Positions 41,745 to 52,960 of a stretch of 52,960 nucleotides of DNA are shown here, piece after piece. This DNA comes from Nitrosomonadales bacterium (lineage in GTDB: Bacteria > Pseudomonadota > Gammaproteobacteria > Burkholderiales > Gallionellaceae). Position numbers and translations under genes: made by a program. The stretch lies in NCBI GenBank assembly GCA_016223025.1, contig JACRPU010000046.1, forward strand, positions 1 to 52,960. Reading direction: 5' to 3'. The notes under the pieces are model-generated. The model saw nothing but the letters and a program-made list of their open reading frames with translations. It was not told the DNA's origin and did no database searches. The stretch's first letter is position 1. Each line of letters begins with the position of its first letter.

Positions 41745-42776
41745 TCAACCTTCCAGCTTCCACTTCACCCGCTCCCCCGCCCGCAGCGGCACCAGGCGAT
41801 GTTCGCCGAACCCCGCCGTCTCGGGCACCTGCCACTCTTCTTTGCGCAGCGTGATTTGCTGCGTGTTGCGCGGCAGGCCATAAAAATCCGCGCCATAAAA
41901 GCTGGCAAAACCTTCCAGCTTGTCCAGCGCATCCGCCTGCTCGAAGGCTTCGGCGTAAAGCTCGATGGCGGCGTGTGCGGTATAGCAGCCGGCGCAGCCG
42001 CAGGCGGTCTCCTTGGTGTGCCGGGCGTGCGGGGCGCTGTCGGTGCCGAGGAAAAATTTCCTGTTTCCGCTGGCAACAGCCCGCACCAGCGCCTCGCGGT
42101 GCGTTTCGCGCTTGAGCACCGGCAGGCAGTAGTAGTGCGGGCGGATGCCGCCGGCCAGCATGGCGTTGCGGTTGTAGAGCAGGTGGTGCGCGGTGATGGT
42201 CGCGGCGATATTGTCCGGCGCGCCCGCCACGAACTGCGCGGCATCTTTGGTGGTGATGTGCTCGAACACCACGCGCAGTTCCGGCAAATCTTTCAGCAGC
42301 GGTAGCAGCACGCGCTCGATAAAGGCGGCCTCGCGGTCAAATATGTCCACCGCCGGATCGGTGACTTCGCCATGCACCAGCAATGGCATGTTGCAGCGCT
42401 GCATCGCTTCCAGCGCCGGATACGCCTTGCGGATGTCCGTCACGCCCGCATCGGAGTTGGTGGTCGCTCCCGCCGGATAAAGCTTGACCGCATGCACCGC
42501 GCCGCTTGATCTGGCGCGCCCGATTTCCTGCGCCGGAGTGTTGTCGGTGAGGTACAGCGTCATCAGCGGCCGGAACACCGAGCTCGCCGGCAGCGCGGAG
42601 AGAATGTGCGTGCGGTAGGCCTGCGCCTGCCCGGTGGTGGTCACCGGCGGCTTAAGGTTGGGCATCACGATGGCGCGCGCGAACCGGCGCACGGTATCCG
42701 GCAGCACCGAGCGCATCGCTGCGCCGTCGCGCAGGTGCAGGTGCCAGTCATCGGGGCGGGCAAGCTTGATTTTCAT
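41745..42776 (-). CDS. pyrC: Dihydroorotase
   Basis: Third step of pyrimidine synthesis: reversible cyclisation of carbamoyl-aspartate to dihydroorotate at a binuclear zinc site. The 343-residue E. coli-type enzyme begins [20 protein letters not shown] (zinc HxH), has the carboxylated Lys in [16 protein letters not shown], zinc histidines in LVHGEVTDP and [10 protein letters not shown], and the catalytic Asp in [16 protein letters not shown]. The start at 42776 matches the family; open sequence upstream to 42974 runs through unrelated antisense scrap. Confidence 0.96.
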   Translation of the reverse strand: MKIKLARPDDWHLHLRDGAAMRSVLPDTVRRFARAIVMPNLKPPVTTTGQAQAYRTHILSALPASSVFRPLMTLYLTDNTPAQEIGRARSSGAVHAVKLYPAGATTNSDAGVTDIRKAYPALEAMQRCNMPLLVHGEVTDPAVDIFDREAAFIERVLLPLLKDLPELRVVFEHITTKDAAQFVAGAPDNIAATITAHHLLYNRNAMLAGGIRPHYYCLPVLKRETHREALVRAVASGNRKFFLGTDSAPHARHTKETACGCAGCYTAHAAIELYAEAFEQADALDKLEGFASFYGADFYGLPRNTQQITLRKEEWQVPETAGFGEHRLVPLRAGERVKWKLEG

Positions 42777-42794
42777 GCCCGCCATTCTAACGCA

Positions 42795-42944
42795 CATGAC
42801 GCAGTCCAAACTGTCAAAGCTTTCCTCGATGCCAACAAGGTGCTGTACAAAACTGGCGGTGGATTCTTCTCGCGTGAAAAAAGCAATGCCGATATCGCGG
42901 AGGACGCCAGCAAATGGACAGTGCGGGTGGAGTGCTGGAAGTAG
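42795..42944 (+). pseudogene. Possible C-terminal gene fragment
   Basis: The plus strand reads [20 protein letters not shown] then [20 protein letters not shown] and VRVECWK before a stop. This looks like a coding protein end (regular composition, charged/hydrophobic alternation), but no start or family is recognised and it abuts the pyrC start. The interval from here to 43072 shows nothing else. Confidence 0.35.
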
Positions 42945-43072
42945 TGCAGGGATGGCGAACAGTTCCGCGCACATAAATAGCCATGCAAAGGTTTAGCGAA
43001 TGGGAGGCACGGTAACAGCAAGGTTTCCGCAAGGGTAAGGTTACGGTCAGGGCAACACGAAAGCCGCCGCCG

Positions 43073-43321
43073 CTAGCAGCCTGTCTGACTTGAAGGATCG
43101 AAGCGCATCGGGTTTAGCAGGCAAGCCGCGTAGCGGCTGCTCGCAAAATTCGGCTGGGCGAGGGCAGATTTTGCGAGCTTTCGCCTTGCGGCGAAATGCC
43201 TGCTTACCCCACTTGACGATTTTGCAGGTCAATAGTCGTTCTATTGACCAAAAAAGCGGCGAAATATGCACCGGCCAGGCGGATTTGCAGCCGATTTCCT
43301 TTAAGTCAGACAGGCTGCTAG
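43073..43321. repeat. 249-bp MITE with 19-bp perfect inverted ends
   Basis: CTAGCAGCCTGTCTGACTT at 43073-43091 is exactly inverted at 43303-43321. The interior has GGCAAGCCGCGTAGCGGCTG, GCAGATTTTGCGAGCTTTCG and a CAGGTCAATAGTCGTTCTAT-TGACC region. It codes for no transposase. The inner right end (CGGATTTGCAGCCGATTTCC) recurs at 8322. It is a typical non-autonomous transposable element. Confidence 0.9.
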
Positions 43322-43404
43322 AGATAGCCCGGCGGTTTTTTTACGTCAAGCAATGTAATGCGGTAAGAAAATCACGTTGCAAGCCGCATGAATGATAAAT
43401 ATGT

Positions 43405-43494
<90 letters not shown>

Positions 43495-43542
43495 GGGGCG
43501 CGCATTTTACCAGCAATGCGCTAAATCAGGCAGAATGTTCCC

Positions 43543-46393
<2,851 letters not shown>

Positions 46394-46417
46394 TTACGGG
46401 CTTTGCCCTAACCCACC

Positions 46418-47731
46418 CTACATTTTCTTTTTTGCCGCCTTATCCAACTCGCGCAGATGCGCCAGTTTCTCCGCGATCTTCGCTTCCAGCCCGCGCTCCG
46501 TCGGCTGGTAGAAATTCACCTCCGGCATGTCCTCGGGGAAATAATTTTCTCCCGCCGCATAACCTTCCGATTCGTCGTGCGCATAGCGGTAGCCCTTGCC
46601 GTAATCCAGTTCTTTCATCAGCTTCGTCGGCGCATTGCGCAGATGCAGCGGCACCGGGCGCGAGCCATCCCGGGACACGAAGGCGCGGGCGGCATTATAC
46701 GCGACATAACCCGCGTTCGATTTGGCCGCGACCGCGAAATAGATCACCGCCTGCGCCAGCGCCAGCTCGCCTTCCGGCGAGCCCAGGCGCTCATAGGTTT
46801 CCGCCGCATCCAGCGCGAGCCGCACGGCGCGAGGATCGGCCAGGCCGATGTCTTCCCACGCCATGCGCACGATGCGCCGCGCCAGATAGCGCGGATCGGC
46901 GCCGCCATCCAGCATGCGCACCAGCCAGTACAGCGCGGCATCGGGATCGGAGCCGCGCACCGATTTGTGCAGCGCGGAAATCTGGTCGTAGAACGCCTCG
47001 CCGCCCTTGTCGAAACGGCGCAGGTTCTGCGCCAGCGTGTTGTCGAGAAATGCGGGCGTGATGTGCGTCTCCCCGGCAGTCTGCGATGCGGTGCTTAACT
47101 GCTCCAGCACGTTAAGCAACCGGCGCGCATCGCCGTCGGCGTAACCAATGATGCGCTCCTTTGCCGCATCATCGAATGACAATTCCGGCAAGGCCGCTTG
47201 CCGCGCGCGCTCGAACAACTGGCCCAATTCGGCCTCGGACAAGGATTGCAGCACGTACACCTGCGCCCGCGACAGCAGCGCGCTGTTTACCTCGAACGAG
47301 GGATTCTCGGTGGTCGCGCCGATAAAGGTAACCAGCCCCTGCTCGACAAAAGGCAGGAACGCATCCTGCTGCGACTTGTTGAAGCGGTGTACCTCGTCCA
47401 CGAACAGGATGGTGTGGCGCCCGCTCTGCTGCAAGGTCAACTCGGCCTGCGCGATGGCGTCGCGGATGTCTTTCACCCCGGACAGCACCGCCGACAGCGG
47501 TGCGAACTCGGCATCGAATGCCGAGGCCATCAGCCGCGCCAGCGTAGTCTTGCCCACGCCCGGCGGCCCCCACAGGATCATCGAGTGCGGCTTGCCGGAC
47601 TCGAACGCCAGGCGCAGCGGCCTGCCCGGCCCCAGCAAATGGGATTGCCCGATGACTTCATCAATATGCCTCGGCCGCAGCCGCTCGGCCAGCGGCGCGG
47701 CGGGGGCGTTATGCGCAAACAAATCCGACAT
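46418..47731 (-). CDS. rarA: Replication-associated recombination protein RarA (MgsA)
   Basis: An AAA+ ATPase acting at stalled replication forks. The 437-residue protein has Walker A WGPPGVGKTTLARL (about residue 54), Walker B HTILFVDEVHRFNKSQQDAF, sensor 1 IGATTENPSFEV, an arginine finger in LLSRAQVYVL and the C-terminal tetramer domain (AFYDQISALHKSVRGSDPDA, RRIVRMAWEDIGLADP, YGKGYRYAHDESEGYAAGEN). Length and order are normal. serS lies 72 bases downstream on the same strand; serS-rarA adjacency is common in proteobacteria. Confidence 0.96.
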   Translation of the reverse strand: MSDLFAHNAPAAPLAERLRPRHIDEVIGQSHLLGPGRPLRLAFESGKPHSMILWGPPGVGKTTLARLMASAFDAEFAPLSAVLSGVKDIRDAIAQAELTLQQSGRHTILFVDEVHRFNKSQQDAFLPFVEQGLVTFIGATTENPSFEVNSALLSRAQVYVLQSLSEAELGQLFERARQAALPELSFDDAAKERIIGYADGDARRLLNVLEQLSTASQTAGETHITPAFLDNTLAQNLRRFDKGGEAFYDQISALHKSVRGSDPDAALYWLVRMLDGGADPRYLARRIVRMAWEDIGLADPRAVRLALDAAETYERLGSPEGELALAQAVIYFAVAAKSNAGYVAYNAARAFVSRDGSRPVPLHLRNAPTKLMKELDYGKGYRYAHDESEGYAAGENYFPEDMPEVNFYQPTERGLEAKIAEKLAHLRELDKAAKKKM

Positions 47732-47928
47732 GGTTACCGTGCCACCTCCTGATCCTGGCGAGCCGGAACCACGCGGGCAGCCCGGATGAAGCGCAGTGTA
47801 ATCCGGGAATGGGTGCCGAAGCCCGCAGATTTCGCTATCGCCGCATCCGGGCCGCGAATTTGCTCGTTCAATGCGAAGAGTTGGCCCATGAGAGAAAGTA
47901 TCGTGTATAGCCCGGAAAGCGCATGGAT

Positions 47929-47934
47929 TATAAT
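47929..47934 (+). promoter_or_regulatory. Putative -10 element of the GGDEF/EAL gene
   Basis: A perfect TATAAT lies 18 bases before the GTG at 47952. A transcript starting from it would leave a very short leader for that GTG, so a start codon further in (TTG 47982 or GTG 47991) is possible. No strong -35 hexamer is seen. Confidence 0.4.
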
Positions 47935-47951
47935 CCGGCGCCTAAACTGCG

Positions 47952-50948
47952 GTGAATCCGCGAAGAGCCGGAAAAAACATCTTGAACGGAGTGGCCGCCT
48001 ATCGCTGGACTGATTTGCCCCGCCTGGCCGGCATGGCGCTGCTCTATGCGCTGCTCGCCAAAATCGCATTATCCTTGTTCTCGGCCAACGGCAGTGTTTC
48101 CATCGTATGGCCTCCCAGCGGGCTGGCGCTTGCCGCGCTGCTGATTGGCGGAAGGAAATTCTGGCCCGGCATTTTTGCCGGCGCGCTTGCCGCCAATATC
48201 ATGGCGGACAGTTCGGTCTGGACATCCGCTTTTATTGCCGCCGGCAACACCATGGAAGCGCTCGCCGGCTTCTGGCTGCTGACCCGCACGGGCGATTTTG
48301 ACCGCAAACTGACTCGCCCGCGCGACTATCTGCTGATGATTCTTGCCGGCGCAGCGAGCGCTGCGGTAGCGGCAGCGAACGGTGTCGCCGCATTGCTGCT
48401 TTCGGGGTTTCTCACGCCGCAAACAGCGGGGATCAATCTGCTGCATTGGTGGCAAGGCGATTTTCTGGGCATCGCCCTGTTGACGCCGATGATCCTGGTA
48501 TGGCGGAAAGCGCCTGCCGGAAGGCTCAACCCGAAGCGGCTGGCCGAAAGCATGGCCTGCTTTGGCTTGGCCTTTCTTCTCGGGCAGGTGATTTTTCTCG
48601 GCTGGTTTAACGGTTTCACCGGCCCGATGCCACCCCTCCTGCTATTCCTGTTCCTTGCCTGGGCCGCGATGCGGTTTGGCCGGCGCGGCGCCATGCTGAT
48701 TATCGGCATGGCGGCTGCGCAGGGGCTTTGGGGCGAGGCGCTGGGCGCGGGCTTCTTCGCGGGATTCCTGAAGGCGCACACCGGCAACAGCAGCCTGCTC
48801 AACTTCTGGCTTTTCCTGCTCGTGCTGTCCGTGGTGGGAATAACCCTGGCGCTGGCCATCCGCAGCCGCGAGCTGGCCAGACTTGGCGCCGATGCGGGCA
48901 AGGCGCGCCTGGACGAAGCGCAACGCCTCGCGCAGGTCGGCAGTTGGGATCTCGATCTCGCCGGTGGAAACCTGCTCTGGTCGGACGAGATTTTCCGCAT
49001 TTTCGAGATTGACAAAGCAAAATTCGGCGCCACCTACGAAGCATTTTTGAACACCATTCACCCCGATGACCGGGAGCTGGTCAACAAGGCCTATACCACT
49101 TCGGTCGCCAACCGCACTCCTTACGAAATTGCCCATCGCCTGCTCATGCGGGACGGCAGGATTAAATGGGTGAACGAGCGGTGCGAAACTTATTACGACC
49201 ATGACGGCAAACCGTGCCGCTCGGCGGGTACGGTGCAGGACATTACCGAACGCAAGAAGGCCGAAGAGGCGTTACAGCTTGCGTCCATGGTGTATGAAAA
49301 CAGCAGCGAAGCCATACTGGTCACCGATGCCGGAAACCGGATCATTGCCGTCAACCCCGCCTTTGAAAAAATGACCGGCTACACGGCGGATGACGTGCAT
49401 GGAAAAAACCCGAACCTCTTCAATTCCGGCCGCCACGAAAAAGCTTTTTTCCAGGCCATGTGGCACGCGCTGAACACGGTTGGCCACTGGAGCGGCGAGG
49501 TATGGGACAAACGCAAAAACGGCGAAATTTACCCCAAGCTGCTGACCGTCAACACCATCAAGAACGAGGAAGGCGCGGTAATCCGCTATGTGGCCCTGTT
49601 CACCGACATTACCGAGATGAAGCAGTATGAAGAGATGGTCTGGAAACAGGCGAATTTCGATGCGCTCACCAGGCTGCCCAACCGCCGCATGTTCCATGAC
49701 CGCATGGAGCAGGAAGCCAGGAAATCCCACCGCACGGGGCTGCCGGTGGCGCTGATGCTGATTGATCTCGACCGCTTCAAGGAGGTCAACGACACGCTGG
49801 GGCACGACCAGGGCGACCTCCTGCTGATTGAGGCCGCGCGGCGGATCGGCTCCTGCGTGCGCGAATCGGATACCGTCGCCCGCCTCGGCGGCGACGAGTT
49901 TGTCGTCATCCTGCCGGAACTGGACGATACCACCAGCGTCGAGCGTATCGCGCAAGACATCATCGGCAAACTGACCGACCCTTTCGCGCTCGGCGCGCAG
50001 AACGCCTACATTTCCGCCAGCATCGGCATATCGCTTTATCCGGATGATACAACCGACCTGGAGGTGCTGTTCCGGAATGCCGATCAGGCCATGTATGTCG
50101 CCAAAACTGCGGGGCGCAGCCGCTTCAGCTACTTTACGCCGGCTTTGCAGGAAGAAGCGCAAAAGCGCCTGCACCTCGTCAACGACCTGCGCGCCGCCCT
50201 TGCGGGCGGGCAATTCCGCGTGGTTTACCAGCCTATCGTGGAGCTGGCCAGCGGACAGATTTATAAGGCCGAAGCATTGCTGCGCTGGCAGCACCCCGCG
50301 CGCGGCACGGTCAGCCCGCTGGATTTTATTCCGCTGGCCGAAGAGACCGGGCTGATTGTCCCGATCGGCAACTGGGTGTTCGGGCAGGCCGTGCAGCAGG
50401 CCAGGCAATGGCGCGACGCCTATCACGAATCCTTCCAGGTCAGCGTAAACAAATCGCCGGCCCAGTTCCATAACGAAGACAGCGCGCATCCGGCATGGCC
50501 CGTTTATTTGCAGCAGCAAGGCATGCCCGGACAGTGCGTCGCCATCGAAATCACCGAAGGGCTGCTGCTGAACGCGGAATCCAGCGTCAACGACAAGCTG
50601 CTGGACTACCGCGACGCGGGCATCCAGGTGGCGATTGACGATTTCGGCACGGGTTACTCGTCGCTTTCCTACCTCAAGAAATTCCACATTGATTACCTCA
50701 AGATCGACCAGTCGTTCGTGCGCGACCTTGAAGCGGATGCAAACGACCTGGTTCTTTGCGAAGCCATCATCGTGATGGCGCACAAACTGTGGCTGAAGGT
50801 GATTGCCGAAGGCGTGGAAACGGAGGCGCAGCGCGACCTGTTGATTATGGCAGGGTGCGACTATGGCCAGGGTTACCTGTTCTCCCGACCGTTGCCGCCG
50901 GAGGGGCTGGATGCGCTGCTGAAAGCCGGGTGGCGGCCAGAAACATGA
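47952..50948 (+). CDS. MASE1-PAS-PAS-GGDEF-EAL cyclic-di-GMP protein
   Basis: A 998-residue membrane sensor that can make and/or degrade cyclic-di-GMP. Residues 20-310 are a MASE1 membrane domain with about eight helices (VSIVWPPSGLALAALLIGG is typical). Two PAS domains follow (about 320-440, with IHPDDRELV and GRIKWVNERCE; and 445-560, with AILVTDAGNRIIAVNPAFEK). The diguanylate cyclase domain has an intact RLGGDEFVVIL at about residue 645. The EAL domain (from about 740) has KAEALLRWQHP, NKSPAQFH, IEITEGLLL, AIDDFGTGYSSLSYLK and LKIDQSFVRDL, so catalytic residues appear present. The GTG start is weakly supported. Two nearby start choices differ by 10-13 residues. Confidence 0.93.
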   Translation: MNPRRAGKNILNGVAAYRWTDLPRLAGMALLYALLAKIALSLFSANGSVSIVWPPSGLALAALLIGGRKFWPGIFAGALAANIMADSSVWTSAFIAAGNTMEALAGFWLLTRTGDFDRKLTRPRDYLLMILAGAASAAVAAANGVAALLLSGFLTPQTAGINLLHWWQGDFLGIALLTPMILVWRKAPAGRLNPKRLAESMACFGLAFLLGQVIFLGWFNGFTGPMPPLLLFLFLAWAAMRFGRRGAMLIIGMAAAQGLWGEALGAGFFAGFLKAHTGNSSLLNFWLFLLVLSVVGITLALAIRSRELARLGADAGKARLDEAQRLAQVGSWDLDLAGGNLLWSDEIFRIFEIDKAKFGATYEAFLNTIHPDDRELVNKAYTTSVANRTPYEIAHRLLMRDGRIKWVNERCETYYDHDGKPCRSAGTVQDITERKKAEEALQLASMVYENSSEAILVTDAGNRIIAVNPAFEKMTGYTADDVHGKNPNLFNSGRHEKAFFQAMWHALNTVGHWSGEVWDKRKNGEIYPKLLTVNTIKNEEGAVIRYVALFTDITEMKQYEEMVWKQANFDALTRLPNRRMFHDRMEQEARKSHRTGLPVALMLIDLDRFKEVNDTLGHDQGDLLLIEAARRIGSCVRESDTVARLGGDEFVVILPELDDTTSVERIAQDIIGKLTDPFALGAQNAYISASIGISLYPDDTTDLEVLFRNADQAMYVAKTAGRSRFSYFTPALQEEAQKRLHLVNDLRAALAGGQFRVVYQPIVELASGQIYKAEALLRWQHPARGTVSPLDFIPLAEETGLIVPIGNWVFGQAVQQARQWRDAYHESFQVSVNKSPAQFHNEDSAHPAWPVYLQQQGMPGQCVAIEITEGLLLNAESSVNDKLLDYRDAGIQVAIDDFGTGYSSLSYLKKFHIDYLKIDQSFVRDLEADANDLVLCEAIIVMAHKLWLKVIAEGVETEAQRDLLIMAGCDYGQGYLFSRPLPPEGLDALLKAGWRPET

Positions 50949-51031
50949 GCGCCGCGCAGGATAGCGCCACACTGATTCCCCCCTTGACGGGGGAGGGTCA
51001 GTCTCTTATGAGTCAACTCTTCACACTTTTT

Positions 51032-51128
51032 GAGCAGATTTCCGTAGGTGCGAATTTATTCGCACATAATCTGGTGATCGTGCGAATAAATTCGCACCTA
51101 CGTTTGGTTCCGGCTCGTCCGGCTTGGG
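51032..51128. repeat. GTAGGTGCGAATT inverted-repeat element, copy 2
   Basis: A perfect 22-bp inverted repeat (51044-51065 and 51080-51101; begins GTAGGTGCGAATTTATTCGC) with a 14-base loop. Flanks GAGCAGATTTCC and CCGGCTCGTCCGGCTTGGGG match copy 1 at 28620. After it, 51129-51302 holds only CCCTCCC/GGGAGGG-rich inverted strings and no gene. Confidence 0.85.
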
Positions 51129-51302
51129 GTGGGGGTGAACTTCGGGCATGGTTGCCAGTTTGCAATCTCACCCACCCCCCCGCCCCCTCCCGTCGAGGGA
51201 GGGGGAAAATAAAGTTCCCACCCCCGTCAGGGAGGGGAGAATATCTTTGGGTATTTTGCAGGAACCCCAAATGAGAGAAAATGATCTTAACGTGTTGCGC
51301 GC

Positions 51303-51497
51303 ATGGACGACGAATATGTCAGGAATGGCGTGGCGGAAATCTTCATGGAAGTGGAGCCGTTGTCCGGCAAAAGGCATGTTGCCATTACGGAACGCCGGAC
51401 AAGAAAGGATTGGGCGACGCAGATAAAGGAAATGCTCGACGAGCGCTACCCGGATGCGATCAAGGTGCGATTGGTAATGGACAACCTGAACACCTTC
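51303..51497 (+). pseudogene. Internal scrap of an IS630-family transposase
   Basis: About 65 residues (MDDEYVRNGVAEIFMEVEPL, SGKRHVAITERRTRKDW, YPDAIKVRLVMDNLNT) match the DDE domain of IS630/Tc1-like transposases, including the second catalytic Asp in VMDNLNT. The frame then enters unrelated sequence at the IS110 junction. The upstream domain and the last catalytic Glu are missing. Confidence 0.8.
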
Positions 51498-51586
51498 CGT
51501 CGCCGGACGCCTCCTAGCCATCTTGAGGGTTCTCCCACCGTTGCCCATTCTGCTGCCGACACACTGTACGCACATGATGTTTCTCC

Positions 51587-52706
51587 TTACGCGTTAGCTG
51601 CTGCTGGCTGCGGCACTGCCTGCCCGATCGCCCAGATGAAGCCGGCCAATTCTCGCGCGATGGCCGTACACGCCTGTGCCTTCAGCTTGCCTCTGGCCTC
51701 GAATAGCCGGTAGCGCCCGCACAAGCGCGTTTGCGCTTTCCACGCGATCTCTTGCGCGGCTTCCGGGGTGCGCTCGGCACGCCGTTGCAAGACGGCGGTT
51801 TTTCTCGCCGGGTGGCGGTAGGTCCAGGCCGCCTCCACCAGCACCCGGCGCACATGACCGTTGCCGGTTTTGGTGATGCCGCCGCGCGATTTGGCGCCGC
51901 CGCTGGAGTGCTCGCTGGGCACCACGCCCAGATACGCCATCAGTTGCGGCGCGCTGGCGAAGCGCCTCAAGTCGCCGATCTCGGCCACGATCGTGGCCGC
52001 CGTCAGCAGGTTCACGCCGCGCAAAGCCATCAGCCCTTCGATCACCGGCCAGAACACCGATTCGGTTGCCGCGCTTTCGATCTGCCGGTCGAGCGCTTCG
52101 ACGCGCTTGGCCATCGCCTTGACCGTGTCGATATATTCCTGGAAGACGATCTGCTGCACCGGGTGATCGAACTTCACCGCTTCCATCCAGCGGTAGTGCG
52201 CCTGCGTCCAGTTGCTCTTGCCGTCATAGCGCTTGCCGTGCCGCAGCAGGAACGCCAGCAAGCGCTGCTCGGACTGCCGCTGCAAGTGCTTCATGTCTTC
52301 GCGCGCCCGCGTCAGGTCGCGCAGCGCGCACCTCAGCGCCATCCGGCACCCACACCGCCGTCAGCCCGCCCGCCCGGTGCAGTCTCGCCAGCATCAAACT
52401 GTCGCGCCGGTCGGTCTTGACCCGGTCTCCCGCCTTCTTCGGGATCAGCGATGGCGCCACTACCTGGCAATCCCAACCGAGATCGGTCAACTGCCGGTGG
52501 ATGCCGTATCCGCACGGCCCCGCCTCGTAGCAAAAGGATAAATTCGCGCCGCCCTTCCTTTGCTGCTTGACCAGTTTATCAACCGCCTCCGGCGTATTGG
52601 CTATATCCCCAAGGTAGCGCACTTCGCCGCCGTTGGCTTCCGCCACCGAAACCGCGATTGTTTCTTTGTGCATATCCAACCCAACGAATTTGCTAAACTC
52701 TTTCAT
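51587..52706 (-). pseudogene. IS110-family transposase with a frameshift
   Basis: A DEDD-type serine-assisted transposase split in two frames. The N-terminal part begins MKEFSKFVGLDMHKETIAVS and includes YEAGPCGYGIHRQLTDLGWD and KTDRRDSLMLARLHRAGGL (RuvC-like acidic residues). Near 52335 the frame shifts after VWVPDGAEV, and the C-terminal part resumes at LRDLTRAREDMKHLQRQ, with GLMALRGVNLLTAATIVAEI, APQLMAYLGVVPSEHSSGG and GNGHVRRVLVEAAWTYRHP (the Tnp20 domain). Together they give about 370 residues, the family length, so a single one- or two-base indel explains it. It may be inactive or a sequence error. Confidence 0.85.
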
Positions 52707-52790
52707 GACCTATCCCCTCAATTTCGGCTCTGAGCCCGTGGTTTTACGGAGCCTCAAGTTTAATCCGCGTCGCTTGAGGTGCGGTAGGTC
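52707..52790 (-). ncRNA. Candidate bridge-RNA region of the IS110 element
   Basis: IS110 elements transcribe a structured guide from the noncoding end upstream of the transposase. This interval can form an outer GACCTA/TAGGTC stem (52707-52712 with 52785-52790), an inner CCTCAAG/CTTGAGG stem (52752-52758 with 52773-52779) and a small GGCTC-T-GAGCC hairpin (52726-52736). Loops for target and donor recognition cannot be assigned by eye. Confidence 0.35.
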
Positions 52791-52815
52791 AATACATGAT
52801 GTCTAGTCGTTTCAC

Positions 52816-52960
52816 CAGTATTGCGGCCAGCTCGGCAAGCAGGACAACTGCCAGGTGGCGGTCAGCCTGTCGCTGGCAAGCGAGCGGGGCAGCATCCCCA
52901 TCGCATACCAGCTTTACCTTCCCAAAGAATGGGCGGACGACCCGGCGCGGCGCGAGACGG
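52816..52960 (+). pseudogene. Truncated IS701-family transposase, runs off the window
   Basis: Reads QYCGQLGKQDNCQVAVSLSL, then ASERGSIPIAYQLYLPKEWA and DDPARRET to the last base. This matches the DDE core of IS701-type transposases just after the first catalytic Asp region. The 5' part is lost at the IS110 border; whether the 3' part is complete cannot be seen. Confidence 0.8.

Larger units (their letters stand above)
51498..52815 (-). mobile_element. IS110-family insertion between IS630 and IS701 remnants
   Basis: An approximately 1.3-kb element holding one broken transposase gene (51587-52706) with about 90 bases beyond its stop and 109 bases before its start. IS110 elements lack clear inverted ends, so borders are estimates set by where the IS630 scrap stops and the IS701 scrap begins. 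Confidence 0.7.

Noticed and set aside
43090-43395. A 101-codon frame inside and beyond the 249-bp MITE
   Set aside because: It starts in the inverted end of the MITE and runs through it into the flank; composition is that of repeat DNA.
52224-52342. Programmed frameshift in the IS110 transposase
   Set aside because: IS110 transposases are made from a single frame and no slippery heptamer plus hairpin is evident; an indel or error is simpler.

Overview
The window looks like a chromosomal segment of a neutral-pH, high-GC betaproteobacterium, most likely in the Gallionellales/Nitrosomonadales (an iron- or sulfur-oxidising type). This placement is inference from the glyA-nrdR-ribD-ribE order, the wealth of c-type cytochromes, a PEP-CTERM protein and the repeat families. 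No 16S gene or marker phylogeny is available here.

Layout. 1-3156: a PEP-CTERM exported protein, a decayed glmU fragment, and a response regulator with a PP2C/SpoIIE-type phosphatase output. 3157-6818: glyA, nrdR, ribD, ribE. 6819-8704: a DUF433/DUF5615 toxin-antitoxin-like pair with a broken toxin frame, then a gene graveyard (IS110 start, possible CsgG-like scrap, glnS scrap) and dispersed repeats. 8705-10622: an exported transglutaminase-like protein and a PstS-like binding protein with a strong terminator. 10636-30726, all on the minus strand: the main feature, a large extracellular-electron-transfer-like locus. Read in its own direction it contains a monoheme cytochrome, a beta-propeller lipoprotein, two tandem tetraheme cytochromes, a parvulin-type chaperone, an 814-residue predicted outer-membrane beta-barrel, a mirrored block of tri- and tetraheme c7-like cytochromes around a helical periplasmic protein, two more propeller proteins, an undecaheme cytochrome, and System II cytochrome c maturation (ResB and CcsA), followed by a TPR protein and folA. 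30912-34656, plus strand and divergent: two triheme class-I-type cytochromes translationally overlapping a SEC-C/TPR/glycosyltransferase-like protein. By my count the ten cytochromes carry 39 CXXCH haem motifs.

34661-42776: a methyltransferase, trpC, a four-gene Gld-type ABC exporter cluster (ATPase, permease, GldG-like protein with an N-terminal J-domain, DUF4340 protein), a hypothetical protein and pyrC. 43073-47731: a 249-bp MITE, tRNA-Ser(CGA), mltF, serS (with an AT-rich in-frame insertion) and rarA. 47952-50948: a 998-residue MASE1-PAS-PAS-GGDEF-EAL protein. 51032-52960: repeats and an insertion-sequence nest (IS630 scrap, frameshifted IS110, IS701 scrap running off the window).

How the genes may work together (inference): the beta-barrel, exported multihaem cytochromes, propeller lipoproteins and parvulin chaperone have the composition of a porin-cytochrome conduit moving electrons between periplasm and cell surface, with ResB/CcsA supplying haem attachment next door. 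The most unusual items are the J-domain/GldG fusion, the mirrored cytochrome duplication, the haem-module relationship between the small tetrahaem proteins and the large undecahaem one, and several MITE-like repeat families that punctuate the locus.
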